Positions 25,124 through 34,411 of a stretch of 64,000 nucleotides of DNA are shown here, piece after piece. Under the pieces are notes generated by a model. That model made no database searches and was not told the DNA's origin. It was given only the letters and a program-made list of their open reading frames with translations. The translations under genes and the position numbers were made by a program. The stretch comes from Sphingomonadaceae bacterium (GTDB lineage Bacteria; Pseudomonadota; Alphaproteobacteria; Sphingomonadales; Sphingomonadaceae): NCBI GenBank assembly GCA_030147805.1, contig JASBUR010000031.1:1-64000 (forward strand). Direction: 5' to 3'. Each line of letters starts with the position of its first letter. The stretch's first letter is position 1.

Positions 25124-26196
25124 TCGCCGGCGCGCAACGGCGGCACCGTCATCGCCTCGCCCGGCGCCAGCGCCGGGAAGCGCGCCGGCGCGATGCCGGC
25201 GGTCGCGAGCGCCGTCGCGAGATCGTCGCGCGGCGCCTCGATGCCCTCGTCGGTCAGCTGCCACACGCCCCAATGGATGCCGATGGCAGTGTCGGCGCCG
25301 AGGTCGGCGAACGCCTGCACCGCCTCCGCCGGGTTCATGTGGCTCGCCTTCATGAACCAGCGCGGCTCATAGGCGCCGACGGGCAGCAGCGCGAGGCGGT
25401 AGGGGCCGCGCGCCGCGGCGGTCGCCGCGAAGGCGTTGCTGTAGCCGCAGTCGCCGGCGAAATAGATCGCGCCGCCCGGCGTCGACACGGTGAAGCCGCC
25501 CCATAGCGCCCGGTTGGTGTCGGCGCTCCAGCGCGACGACCAGTGCTGGACGCGCTCGACGGTGACGGTCACGTCCTCGCGCACCCCGACGCTCTCGCCC
25601 CAGTCGCGCGCGAAGGCGGTGATGCCACGCCGCGCCATCAGCGCGCCGTTGCCGAGCGGCGTGACGATGATCGGCTTGTCGCGCTCCCACAGCCGCTGCA
25701 GCGTGTCGAGGTCGAGATGGTCGTAATGATTGTGGCTGACGAGCACGACGTCGATCTTCGGCAGGTCCTCGAAGCGCACGCCGGGAGCGCGGACGCGTAG
25801 CGGGCCGACCGATTTGAACGGGCTGACGCGCTCCGCCCACACCGGATCGGTCAGGATGTTGAGCCCGGCGGTCTGCACCAGCACGCTGGCATGGCCGACC
25901 GCGGTGGCGACCATCGCGTCGCCGTCGACGCGCGCCGCGGGTCTGACCGGCGCTACCGGGACCTGTGCGGGCCAGTCGGCGCGGTCTGCGGTCAGCCGCC
26001 AGCGCAGCACCGCGCCCAGGCCCTTCGTCGCGGCGGCGCGGCCGGGATTGAAAAAGCGCTCGCCATCATAGTGATCGCTGACCGGCCCGATATAGTAGCG
26101 GTCGTCGAGCAGTCGGGGGAGAATGAGGATGGCCGCCACGAGGACAGCTGCCGTGATTGCCAGTCCCACCGTCCACCGCCTCGCGCGCCTGCTCAT
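25120..26196 (-). CDS. MBL-fold metallo-hydrolase (NAPE-PLD/UlaG-like), N-terminally membrane anchored
   Basis: VGHASVLVQTAGLNILTDPVWAERVSP...VLVSHNHYDHLDLDTL...IYFAGDCGYSNAF...IGIHWGVW. Confidence 0.92.
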   Translation of the reverse strand: MSRRARRWTVGLAITAAVLVAAILILPRLLDDRYYIGPVSDHYDGERFFNPGRAAATKGLGAVLRWRLTADRADWPAQVPVAPVRPAARVDGDAMVATAVGHASVLVQTAGLNILTDPVWAERVSPFKSVGPLRVRAPGVRFEDLPKIDVVLVSHNHYDHLDLDTLQRLWERDKPIIVTPLGNGALMARRGITAFARDWGESVGVREDVTVTVERVQHWSSRWSADTNRALWGGFTVSTPGGAIYFAGDCGYSNAFAATAAARGPYRLALLPVGAYEPRWFMKASHMNPAEAVQAFADLGADTAIGIHWGVWQLTDEGIEAPRDDLATALATAGIAPARFPALAPGEAMTVPPLRAGD

Positions 26197-27460
26197 CGCG
26201 CTCGTATGCGGGGGTGCGGCGCTGCTCGCAAGCGGCTGCGCGCCCCGCAGCGCTGCCGGCGATCCGCTGCAGGCGCTGGTCGACGGCCAGCCCGGCGTCA
26301 GTCCGGGTCTGTCGGGCCTCGCCGCGGTCGTCGTCGACCGCGCCGGCGAGCGCCGCGCCGCGGCGCGGGGGCTCGCGGTGGTCGATGTCGCTGCATCGCG
26401 CCCGATGAGCGTCGACGCGCCGCTGCGCGTCGCCTCGGTATCGAAGCTGGTGACGACGCTCGGCGTGCTGCGGCTGGTCGAACAGGGCGTGCTCGATCTC
26501 GACCGCGACGTCTCCGACTATCTCGGCTGGCGGCTGCGCAATCCCGCGCACCCCGATACGCCGGTCACCTTGCGGCTGCTGCTGTCGCACCGGTCGAGTC
26601 TCCTCGACGACGGCGGCTATTTCTTCCCGCTCGGCGCGACGCTGCAGGGCTCGCTGTCGGCGAAGAGCTGGCACGCGCAGCCGCCGGGCACGCGCTTCAG
26701 CTACACCAACCTCAACTTCGGCGTCGCCGCGAGCGTGATGGAGAAGGCGACCGGCGAGCGCTTCGACCGGCTGATGCGGCGGCTGGTGCTCGAACCGCTG
26801 GCGGTCGACGCCTGCTTCAACTGGTCGGGCTGCTCCGACGCCGCCATCGCCCGTGCCGCGGTGCTGTACCGCAAGAGCCTCGATGCCGAGCGCTGGACGC
26901 CAAGTCCGGCCTGGGTGGCGCAGGTCGACGATCTGCGCGGGCGGCCGCCGGCGTGCGCGGTGCGGCTGGCGTCGCCCGACGCCGCCTGCGACCTCGCCGG
27001 CTACCGGCCCGGCGACAACGGCACGCTGTTCGCGCCGCAGGGCGGGCTGCGCATCTCGATCCGCGATCTCGGCCGCGTCGCGCGGCTGCTGCTGAACGAG
27101 GGCGAGCTCGACGGCGTGCGGCTGCTGCGGCCCGCGAGCGTGCGGCAGATGCTGGCGCCGCTGTGGCGGGAGGGCGAGGGGGCGACGGGCGAAAGCTACG
27201 GCGGGCTGATGCGCTGCTACGGCCTGTCGGTGCAGTGCCTGATCGGCGGCGGCGACCAGCCCGTCGACGGCGACCCGCGCTGGTTCGGCCACATGGGCGA
27301 GGCCTATGGGCTGTGGAGCGGTATCTGGATCGATCCGGCGGCAGGGCGGGGGGTTGCCTACGCCGTCACCGGGACCGCGGCGGACCCGGCGGGCTATGCG
27401 GGGAAGCGGTCGAATTTCCGGGCGTACGAGGAGGCGCTGCTGGAGGAGCTGACGCGCTGA
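26123..27460 (+). CDS. Serine hydrolase (beta-lactamase class C family), putative lipoprotein
   Basis: Lipobox LLASGC; APLRVASVSKLVTTLGVLRLVEQGVLDLDRDVSDYLGWRLRNP (SxxK). Confidence 0.9.
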   Translation: MRMAATRTAAVIASPTVHRLARLLIALVCGGAALLASGCAPRSAAGDPLQALVDGQPGVSPGLSGLAAVVVDRAGERRAAARGLAVVDVAASRPMSVDAPLRVASVSKLVTTLGVLRLVEQGVLDLDRDVSDYLGWRLRNPAHPDTPVTLRLLLSHRSSLLDDGGYFFPLGATLQGSLSAKSWHAQPPGTRFSYTNLNFGVAASVMEKATGERFDRLMRRLVLEPLAVDACFNWSGCSDAAIARAAVLYRKSLDAERWTPSPAWVAQVDDLRGRPPACAVRLASPDAACDLAGYRPGDNGTLFAPQGGLRISIRDLGRVARLLLNEGELDGVRLLRPASVRQMLAPLWREGEGATGESYGGLMRCYGLSVQCLIGGGDQPVDGDPRWFGHMGEAYGLWSGIWIDPAAGRGVAYAVTGTAADPAGYAGKRSNFRAYEEALLEELTR

Positions 27461-27502
27461 CGGCCGAACACCCGGCCGCCCTCATCCCTCGTCAACACAG
27501 GC

Positions 27503-27568
27503 CGTCATCCTGACGAAAGTCAGGATCTCCCAAGATTATGAAAGATCCTGACTTGCGTCAGGATGACG
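27503..27568. repeat. Two-hairpin palindromic repeat (ATCCTGAC-GAAA-GTCAGGAT / ATCCTGAC-TTGC-GTCAGGAT)
   Basis: cgtcatcctgacgaaagtcaggatctccc...agatcctgacttgcgtcaggatgacg; related copy at 41992-42073. Confidence 0.85.
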
Positions 27569-27594
27569 AGGTATGGGGGTAGTGGCCGCCGCGC

Positions 27595-29118
27595 CTACTC
27601 CGCCATCTCCAGCAGCTTCTCGCGCGCGATCTTGTCGCGCCAGACCAGCGGCGCGCTGTGGTGGACCGACTCGCCGGTCGAATCGACTGCCACCGTCACC
27701 GGCATGTCGCGCACGTCGAACTCGTAGATTGCCTCCATGCCGAGATCCTCGAACGCCAGCACGCGGCTGCCCTTGATCGCCTTCGACACCAGATAGGCGG
27801 CGCCGCCGACCGCCATCAGATAGGCGGCCTTGTGCTTCCTGATCGCCTCGATCGCGACCGGGCCGCGCTCGGCCTTGCCGACCATCGCGATGAGGCCGGT
27901 CTCGGCGAGCATCGTCTCGGTGAACTTGTCCATGCGCGTCGCCGTGGTCGGGCCGGCGGGCCCGACGACCTCGTCGCGCACCGGATCGACCGGGCCGACA
28001 TAATAGATGACGCGGTTCTTGAAGCTGACCGGCAGCGGCTCGCCGCGCGCCAGCATGTCGGTCATCCGCTTGTGCGCGGCGTCGCGCCCGGTGAGCATCT
28101 TGCCGTTCAGGAGCAGCCGGTCGCCCGGCTTCCACGAGGCGACGACCTCGGGGGTCAGGTTGTCGAGGTCGACGCGGATCGCCTCCTTCGACGGCTTCCA
28201 GTCGACCTGGGGCCATTCGGCGAGGTTGGGCGCCTCGAGCTGCGCCGGGCCCGAGCCGTCGAGCGTGAAATGCGCGTGGCGCGTCGCGGCGCAATTGGGG
28301 ATCATCGCGATCGGCTTCGACGCGGCATGCGTCGGCGTGTCGAGGATCTTGACGTCGAGGATCGTCGACAGCCCGCCCAGGCCCTGCGCGCCGATGCCGA
28401 GCGCATTGACCTTGTCGTAGAGCTCGATGCGCAGTTCCTCGATCTTCGACTGCGGTCCGCGCGCCTTCAGCTCGCCCATGTCGATCGGCAGCATCAGCGA
28501 TTCCTTCGCCATCAGCATCGCCTTTTCGGCCGAGCCGCCGATGCCGATGCCGAGCATGCCCGGCGGGCACCAGCCGGCGCCCATCTTCGGGACCATCTCG
28601 AGCACCCAGTCGACGATCGATTCGGACGGGTTGAGCAGCGCGAACTTGGTCTTGTTCTCGCTGCCGCCGCCCTTCGCCGCGACGGTGATCTCGACATGGT
28701 CGCCGGGGACGAACTCGATATGAGTCACCGCCGGCGTGTTGTCGCGGGTGTTGGTGCGGCCGAACGCCGGGTCGGCGACGATCGAGGCGCGCAGGCGATT
28801 GTCGGGGTGAAGATAGGCGCGGCGCACGCCCTCGTTGATCATTTCCTCAACCGTCATCGTGGCTTGCCAGGTGACGTTCATCCCGACCTTCACGAAGGCG
28901 ACGACGATGCCGGTGTCCTGGCAGATCGGCCGGTGCCCCTCGGCGCACATCCGGCTGTTGGTGAGGATCTGCGCGATCGCGTCCTTCGCCGCCGGTCCCT
29001 GCTCGAGCTCGTAGGCGCGGCCCAGCGCGCGGATATAGTCCATCGGATGATAATAGGAGATGTACTGCAGCGCGTCGGCGACCGAGTCGATGACGTCTTC
29101 CTGGCGAATTACGGTCAC
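27595..29118 (-). CDS. Fumarate hydratase, class I
   Basis: CQDTGIVVAFVKVGMNVTWQ...GAGWCPPGMLGIGIGGSAEKAMLMAKESL...YYVGPVDPVRDEVVGPAGPTTATRMDKFTE. Confidence 0.95.
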   Translation of the reverse strand: MTVIRQEDVIDSVADALQYISYYHPMDYIRALGRAYELEQGPAAKDAIAQILTNSRMCAEGHRPICQDTGIVVAFVKVGMNVTWQATMTVEEMINEGVRRAYLHPDNRLRASIVADPAFGRTNTRDNTPAVTHIEFVPGDHVEITVAAKGGGSENKTKFALLNPSESIVDWVLEMVPKMGAGWCPPGMLGIGIGGSAEKAMLMAKESLMLPIDMGELKARGPQSKIEELRIELYDKVNALGIGAQGLGGLSTILDVKILDTPTHAASKPIAMIPNCAATRHAHFTLDGSGPAQLEAPNLAEWPQVDWKPSKEAIRVDLDNLTPEVVASWKPGDRLLLNGKMLTGRDAAHKRMTDMLARGEPLPVSFKNRVIYYVGPVDPVRDEVVGPAGPTTATRMDKFTETMLAETGLIAMVGKAERGPVAIEAIRKHKAAYLMAVGGAAYLVSKAIKGSRVLAFEDLGMEAIYEFDVRDMPVTVAVDSTGESVHHSAPLVWRDKIAREKLLEMAE

Positions 29119-29386
29119 TTGCCGTCCCCCGTTCGTTCAGCGTTGAAGGCGCTCTTAGCGCGAGGCGAAATCGCGGTCCATTAACGATGCTTGACGGCTC
29201 GTCGCGCTAGCGCATTGCCTTGTCTTGGAAATCAAAAAATTAAGATTCGGGGCCTTGCGGCGTCCCCGGATTAGGCACAGGATGTGGTTCTGGGACTGGG
29301 GGGTCACCACCATATCATGTGGATGTCGCGGAAAGCTTCTCGACGATTCGCGGCGGTGACTCCGAAAGCCCCGGAAGGCTTTGGCC

Positions 29387-29413
29387 TGTGGATAGCGAGG
29401 ATATCGGGGATGG
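29387..29413 (-). promoter_or_regulatory. Triple 9-mer DnaA-box-like array upstream of nrdA
   Basis: Minus strand CCATCCCCG-ATATCCTCG-CTATCCACA, three contiguous 9-mers, 63 bp upstream of nrdA ATG; near-identical array at 41513-41539. Confidence 0.45.
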
Positions 29414-29476
29414 CGCGAATGCGCCGTCGACCCGGACTGAAGCCTCATCCATAGCGCCGTATCGAAGGAGCGTCTT

Positions 29477-31363
29477 ATGGATTTCAGCGGCAACGAAGCG
29501 GCGATGACCGCCACCCTGACCGGGGTGTCGGGTACGCCGCCCGAGCCCAAGGCGATGATCCACAAGCCGCGCTTCGACGTCGTCACCGATCCGTCGCGCG
29601 ATTCGCTGCTGACCGACTTCGGCAAGGACACGCTCAACGACCGCTATCTGCTGCCGGGCGAATCCTATCAGGATCTGTTCGCGCGCGTCGCCGCCGCCTA
29701 TGCCGACGATGCCGACCATGCGCAGCGCGTCTACGACTATATCTCGAAGCTGTGGTTCATGCCGGCGACGCCGGTGCTGTCGAACGGCGGCACCGGGCGC
29801 GGCCTGCCGATCAGCTGCTATCTGAACTCGGTTGACGACAGCCTCGACGCCATCGTCAACACCTGGAACGAGAATGTCTGGCTCGCCTCGCGCGGCGGCG
29901 GCATCGGCACCTACTGGGGCAACGTCCGCGGCATCGGCGAGCCGGTCGGCCTCAACGGCAAGACCAGCGGCATCATCCCGTTCGTGCGCGTCATGGATTC
30001 GCTGACGCTCGCCATCAGCCAGGGCTCGCTGCGCCGCGGCTCGGCCGCGGTCTATCTCGATGTCAACCATCCCGAGATCGAGGAATTCCTCGAGATCCGC
30101 AAACCGTCGGGCGACTTCAACCGCAAGGCCTTGAACCTCCATCACGGCGTCCTCATCACCGACGCCTTCATGGAGGCGGTGCGCAACGGCGAGCCGTTCG
30201 ACCTCGTCTCTCCCAAGACCGGCGAAAAGCGCGGCGAGGTCGATGCCCGCTCGCTGTTCATCAAGCTCGTCGAGACGCGGCTGGCGACCGGCGAGCCCTA
30301 CATCATCTTCGCCGACACCGTGAACCGCACGATGCCCAAGCATCATCGCGACCTGGGCTTGAAGGTCTCGACCTCGAACCTCTGCTCGGAGATCACGCTG
30401 CCGACCGGGCGCGACCATCTCGGCGTCCACCGCACCGCGGTGTGCTGCCTGTCGTCGCTCGGGCTCGAGACCTGGGACGAGTGGAACGGCGACAAGCAGT
30501 TCATCGAGGACGTGATGCGCTTCCTCGACAATGTGCTCAGCGACTATATCGAGCGGGCGCCCGACGACATGGCGCGCGCCAAATATTCGGCGATGCGCGA
30601 GCGCTCGGTCGGCCTCGGCGTCATGGGCTATCACAGCTTCCTGCAGGCGCGCGGCGTGCCGTTCGAAAGCGCGATGGCCAAGTCGTGGAACATGAAGATC
30701 TTCCGCCACATCCGCAGCAAGGTCGACGAGGCGTCGATGACGCTCGCCACCGAGCGCGGCGCCTGCCCCGACGCCGCCGACATGGGGGTGATGGAGCGCT
30801 TCAGCTGCAAGATGGCGATCGCGCCGACCGCGTCGATCTCGATCATCTGCGGCGGCACCTCGGCGTGCATCGAGCCGATCCCGGCGAACATCTACACGCA
30901 CAAGACGCTGTCGGGCAGCTTCTCGATCAAGAACCCCTATCTCGAGAAGCTGCTGATCGAGAAGGCGAAGAATTCGGACGCGGTCTGGAACTCGATCCTC
31001 GAGCAGGGCGGCTCGGTCCAGCATCTCGACTTCCTGACCGTCGACGAGAAGGCGACCTACAAGACCGCGTTCGAGATCGACCAGCGCTGGCTCTTGGAGC
31101 TCGCCGCCGACCGCACGCCCTATATCGACCAGGCGCAGTCGCTCAATCTCTACATCCCCGCCGACATCGAGAAGTGGGACCTGCTGATGCTGCACTTCCG
31201 CGCCTGGGAGCTCGGCATCAAGTCGCTCTATTATTGCCGGTCGAAGAGCATCCAGCGCGCGGGCTTCGCCGGCGGGGTGGAAACGGACAACACGTCGGAG
31301 CTGCGCGCCGTCGACTTCGAGGTCGAGCGCAAGGACTACGACGAATGCTTGGCGTGCCAATAA
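29477..31363 (+). CDS. nrdA: Ribonucleoside-diphosphate reductase alpha subunit (class I)
   Basis: GRGLPISCYLNSVDDSLDAI, STSNLCSEITLPTGRD, C-terminal CLACQ; GAAGGAG SD; no N-terminal ATP-cone visible. Confidence 0.95.
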   Translation: MDFSGNEAAMTATLTGVSGTPPEPKAMIHKPRFDVVTDPSRDSLLTDFGKDTLNDRYLLPGESYQDLFARVAAAYADDADHAQRVYDYISKLWFMPATPVLSNGGTGRGLPISCYLNSVDDSLDAIVNTWNENVWLASRGGGIGTYWGNVRGIGEPVGLNGKTSGIIPFVRVMDSLTLAISQGSLRRGSAAVYLDVNHPEIEEFLEIRKPSGDFNRKALNLHHGVLITDAFMEAVRNGEPFDLVSPKTGEKRGEVDARSLFIKLVETRLATGEPYIIFADTVNRTMPKHHRDLGLKVSTSNLCSEITLPTGRDHLGVHRTAVCCLSSLGLETWDEWNGDKQFIEDVMRFLDNVLSDYIERAPDDMARAKYSAMRERSVGLGVMGYHSFLQARGVPFESAMAKSWNMKIFRHIRSKVDEASMTLATERGACPDAADMGVMERFSCKMAIAPTASISIICGGTSACIEPIPANIYTHKTLSGSFSIKNPYLEKLLIEKAKNSDAVWNSILEQGGSVQHLDFLTVDEKATYKTAFEIDQRWLLELAADRTPYIDQAQSLNLYIPADIEKWDLLMLHFRAWELGIKSLYYCRSKSIQRAGFAGGVETDNTSELRAVDFEVERKDYDECLACQ

Positions 31364-31488
31364 CACGCCGGTCAACCCGGCGCCGCCCTTCGGGGCACGC
31401 CGGGTAGGGCGGGGGTGAAGCCGAGCCGGACACCGATCTTTTCAATTGAACCGACCGGCGTCTGCTTCACCCCTGCCATCCAATGAGG

Positions 31489-31513
31489 TCCGTCAAAGCG
31501 GTACTTTGACGGA
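31489..31513. other. 10-bp hairpin in the nrdA-nrdB intergenic region
   Basis: TCCGTCAAAG-cggta-CTTTGACGGA. Confidence 0.6.
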
Positions 31514-31527
31514 GGAAGAATGCTCCA

Positions 31528-31655
31528 ACCCTCGCCCCTCCGGGGAGAGGGAGGGGCCCACGAAGTGGGAGGGAGAGGGGCCTCTCAGCGCATGCGAAAG
31601 CTCGCGGCGCTCGCGCCCCTCTCCCCGACCCTCTCCCCAACGGGGCGAGGGAGGT
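31528..31655. repeat. Dispersed C-rich palindromic repeat within the nrdA-nrdB spacer
   Basis: cctcgcccctccggggagagggaggggcccacgaagtgggagggagagggg...cccctctccccgaccctctccccaacggggcgaggga. Confidence 0.65.
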
Positions 31656-31674
31656 TGAGGATGGAGTGATTGCG

Positions 31675-32739
31675 ATGGGTCTGCTGGAAGCCAGGAAGAG
31701 CTACAAGCCGTTCGAATACCCCTGGGCGTTCGACATGTGGAAGCGCCAGCAGCAGATCCACTGGATGCCCGAGGAGGTGCCGCTCGGCGAGGATTGCCGC
31801 GACTGGGCGCAGAAGCTCTCCGATCATGAGCGCAACCTGCTGACGCAGATCTTCCGCTTCTTCACCCAGGCCGACGTCGAGGTGCAGGACTGCTACCACG
31901 ACAAGTACGGCCGCGTGTTCAAGCCGACCGAGATCAAGATGATGCTCGCCGCCTTCTCCAACATGGAGACGGTGCACATCGCCGCCTACAGCCATCTGCT
32001 CGACACCATCGGCATGCCCGAGAGCGAGTACGGCATGTTCCTTCAGTATAAGGAAATGCGCGACAAGCACGACTTCATGAACACCTTCGGCGTCGACAGC
32101 GATGCCGACATCGCGCGCACGCTGGCGATGTTCGGCGGCTTCACCGAGGGGCTGCAGCTGTTCGCCAGCTTCGCGATGCTGATGAACTTCCCGCGCTTCA
32201 ACAAGATGAAGGGCATGGGGCAGATCGTCAGCTGGTCGGTGCGCGACGAGAGCCTGCACTGCGAAGGCATCATCAAGCTGTTCCACACCTTCACCAAGGA
32301 GCGCAACTGCCTGACCAAGGCGGTGAAGGAAGACATCATCGACGTCTGCCAGAAGGTCGTCCGTTTGGAGGACGCCTTCATCGACCTCGCCTTCGAAATG
32401 GGTCCGGTCTCGGGAATGACGCCGAAGGAAATCAAGAAATACATCCGCTTCGTCGCCGACTGGCGCCTCCAGCAGCTCGGCCTGCCGGCGATCTACCTGA
32501 TCGACGAGCATCCGCTGCCCTGGCTGCAGCCGCTGCTGAACGGCGTCGAGCACGCCAATTTCTTCGAGACGCGCGCCACCGAATATTCGAAGGCTGCGAC
32601 CAAGGGCAATTGGAACGAGGTCTGGGACGCCTTCGACCGCCGCAAGAACGCCAACAAGGTGGCGGCGGCCAACGAGACCGGCGACGGCGAAACCGGCGAG
32701 CTGCTGACGGGCGCGGGTGGGATGGTTGCCGCGGAGTAG
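31675..32739 (+). CDS. nrdB: Ribonucleoside-diphosphate reductase beta subunit (class I)
   Basis: MGLLEARKSYKPFEYPWAFDMWKRQQQIHW...NMETVHIAAYSHLLDTIG...WSVRDESLHCEG. Confidence 0.96.
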   Translation: MGLLEARKSYKPFEYPWAFDMWKRQQQIHWMPEEVPLGEDCRDWAQKLSDHERNLLTQIFRFFTQADVEVQDCYHDKYGRVFKPTEIKMMLAAFSNMETVHIAAYSHLLDTIGMPESEYGMFLQYKEMRDKHDFMNTFGVDSDADIARTLAMFGGFTEGLQLFASFAMLMNFPRFNKMKGMGQIVSWSVRDESLHCEGIIKLFHTFTKERNCLTKAVKEDIIDVCQKVVRLEDAFIDLAFEMGPVSGMTPKEIKKYIRFVADWRLQQLGLPAIYLIDEHPLPWLQPLLNGVEHANFFETRATEYSKAATKGNWNEVWDAFDRRKNANKVAAANETGDGETGELLTGAGGMVAAE

Positions 32740-32750
32740 GCGGCGCAAGG

Positions 32751-33518
32751 TTGGGTATCTACCAACCGGACGTAAGGCTCACAGAGCAGGACAAGCGGCT
32801 TATCGTCCTGCTTGCGGGACTGCTTACGCAATCGGCCAGCGGCGGTGAGGGTAATCTGCCGGATACGCGCGCTGTAATTAATGATTCTGAGTGCGCGCAG
32901 TTAGTCCAGCTCCTTGAGGAATTCGTTGAAAGTAAGAAGTTCATAGAATCTGCTTACTTCGTCGAGAATATTACCCTGGGGTCAGCTCGTCCGAACGAGC
33001 AGTTGCGAGAGATTTATCTTAGCTGGCGCTCAAGGTACGGACGGCGACGAGCGCTTTCCTCCGCGCATTGGCAAGAGTTTCTCAACCGGCTCGGCGTAGA
33101 GGCCCGCTATGGGGGCTACCAGGCGGCGAGTACCGAAATTCGAGCTCGTATGATGCCAATTCCATACTTCGTTCGAATGGAACAGATGCTGCTCGAAAAC
33201 TCGGCGGTAGACCCTCGCGTGAGGCGTCTCATCATGGCCGTGTTAACGAAACATCTCGACGCCGTGGATGCCGCACGAAAGGGCGAGAATCCGCTAGCGG
33301 CTCGATCGGTGTCGAAAGTACCGATCGGCCTGCTGAACTTTCTTCGGCAAGATCGAGGTGCAGCTCTTAAGATGGGAAGCGTTTCAATAGCGAGGATCGC
33401 GAGCGTGATGGCGTTGGTGGCAGACACCTCGGTCATGTTCACCACGCGGGATTGGGGTGTAACCGGTACGCTCTCTTCCATTGCATCATCCCTGGCGTTC
33501 AGCGTGGCGGATGAATGA
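32751..33518 (+). CDS. Hypothetical protein, AT-richer than its neighbours
   Basis: Open frame from TTG 32751; protein has no family I recognise; stop overlaps the next start (ATGA at 33515). Confidence 0.6.
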   Translation: MGIYQPDVRLTEQDKRLIVLLAGLLTQSASGGEGNLPDTRAVINDSECAQLVQLLEEFVESKKFIESAYFVENITLGSARPNEQLREIYLSWRSRYGRRRALSSAHWQEFLNRLGVEARYGGYQAASTEIRARMMPIPYFVRMEQMLLENSAVDPRVRRLIMAVLTKHLDAVDAARKGENPLAARSVSKVPIGLLNFLRQDRGAALKMGSVSIARIASVMALVADTSVMFTTRDWGVTGTLSSIASSLAFSVADE

Positions 33519-34051
33519 ATGTCGTCGCTCTTCACGCTGGGGCCGACGTCGCACTGTCCAAGCTATCCTGCTCATCGGTCAACTTAGTTACCGAACACGG
33601 CATCGACGGCGACCGCCATGCCGGCGCCACGCGCCGCCACCGCGCGCGCTTTCGGCCGACCGTCGAGGTGCCCAACCTCCGGCAGGTGCACCTGATCCAG
33701 TCCGAGCTGTTCGCCGAGCTCGCCGCCAAGGGCTTCGCGGTGGCGCCGGGCGAGATGGGCGAGAATGTCACCACCTCGGGGATCGACCTGCTGGCGCTGC
33801 CGACCGGCACGCGGCTGCGGCTCGGCGACGCCGCGGTGATCGAGCTGACCGGGCTGCGCACGCCCTGCTTCAAGCTCGACCGCTGGCAGCCGGGGCTCAA
33901 GCTCGCGACGATCGAGCGCGGCGCGCGCAACCAGATCCTCCTCAAGGCCGGGGTGATGGCGATCGTCGCCGCGGGCGGCGCGGTGCGCGCCGGCGACGCG
34001 ATCGCGGTCGCGCTGCCGCCCGAACCGCATGCGCGGCTGAAGCCGGTCTAG
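33515..34051 (+). CDS. MOSC domain-containing protein
   Basis: GIDGDRHAG...NLRQVHLIQSELFAELAAKGFAVAPGEMGENVTTSGIDLLALPTGTRLRLG...GLRTPCFKLD. Confidence 0.93.
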   Translation: MNVVALHAGADVALSKLSCSSVNLVTEHGIDGDRHAGATRRHRARFRPTVEVPNLRQVHLIQSELFAELAAKGFAVAPGEMGENVTTSGIDLLALPTGTRLRLGDAAVIELTGLRTPCFKLDRWQPGLKLATIERGARNQILLKAGVMAIVAAGGAVRAGDAIAVALPPEPHARLKPV

Positions 34052-34171
34052 CCGCCGCGTCGGGGCGGCCGGCGATGGAACTCGTAACGGAACCGATTCC
34101 AGCGGTTCGCCGTTGACTTCGGGAGCCCCGTTCGGGCTCGCGATGTTCTTTGCGTATGCGGTGACGATGCC

Positions 34172-34354
34172 ATGGCCGACTATCGGCTCTATTTTCTCAA
34201 TGCGAACAATCGGATCGTTCGCGCCGAGGACCTCGACTGCGCCGACGATGCCGCGGCGGTGGCGGCGGCCCAGGCGCTCGACCATGCCGCGTCGATCGAG
34301 ATCTGGAACCGGCTGCGGCTGGTCGGCCGCGTCGATCCCGCCGACCGGTCCTGA
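34172..34354 (+). CDS. Hypothetical small protein
   Basis: MADYRLYFLNANNRIVRAEDLDCADDAAAVAAAQALDHAASIEIWNRLRLVGRVD. Confidence 0.7.
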   Translation: MADYRLYFLNANNRIVRAEDLDCADDAAAVAAAQALDHAASIEIWNRLRLVGRVDPADRS

Positions 34355-34411
34355 GCCGCGGCGCTACGCCCGGCTTGGCAAGTGCGCCGCGGGCGCGCAA
34401 ACATCCGTTCC

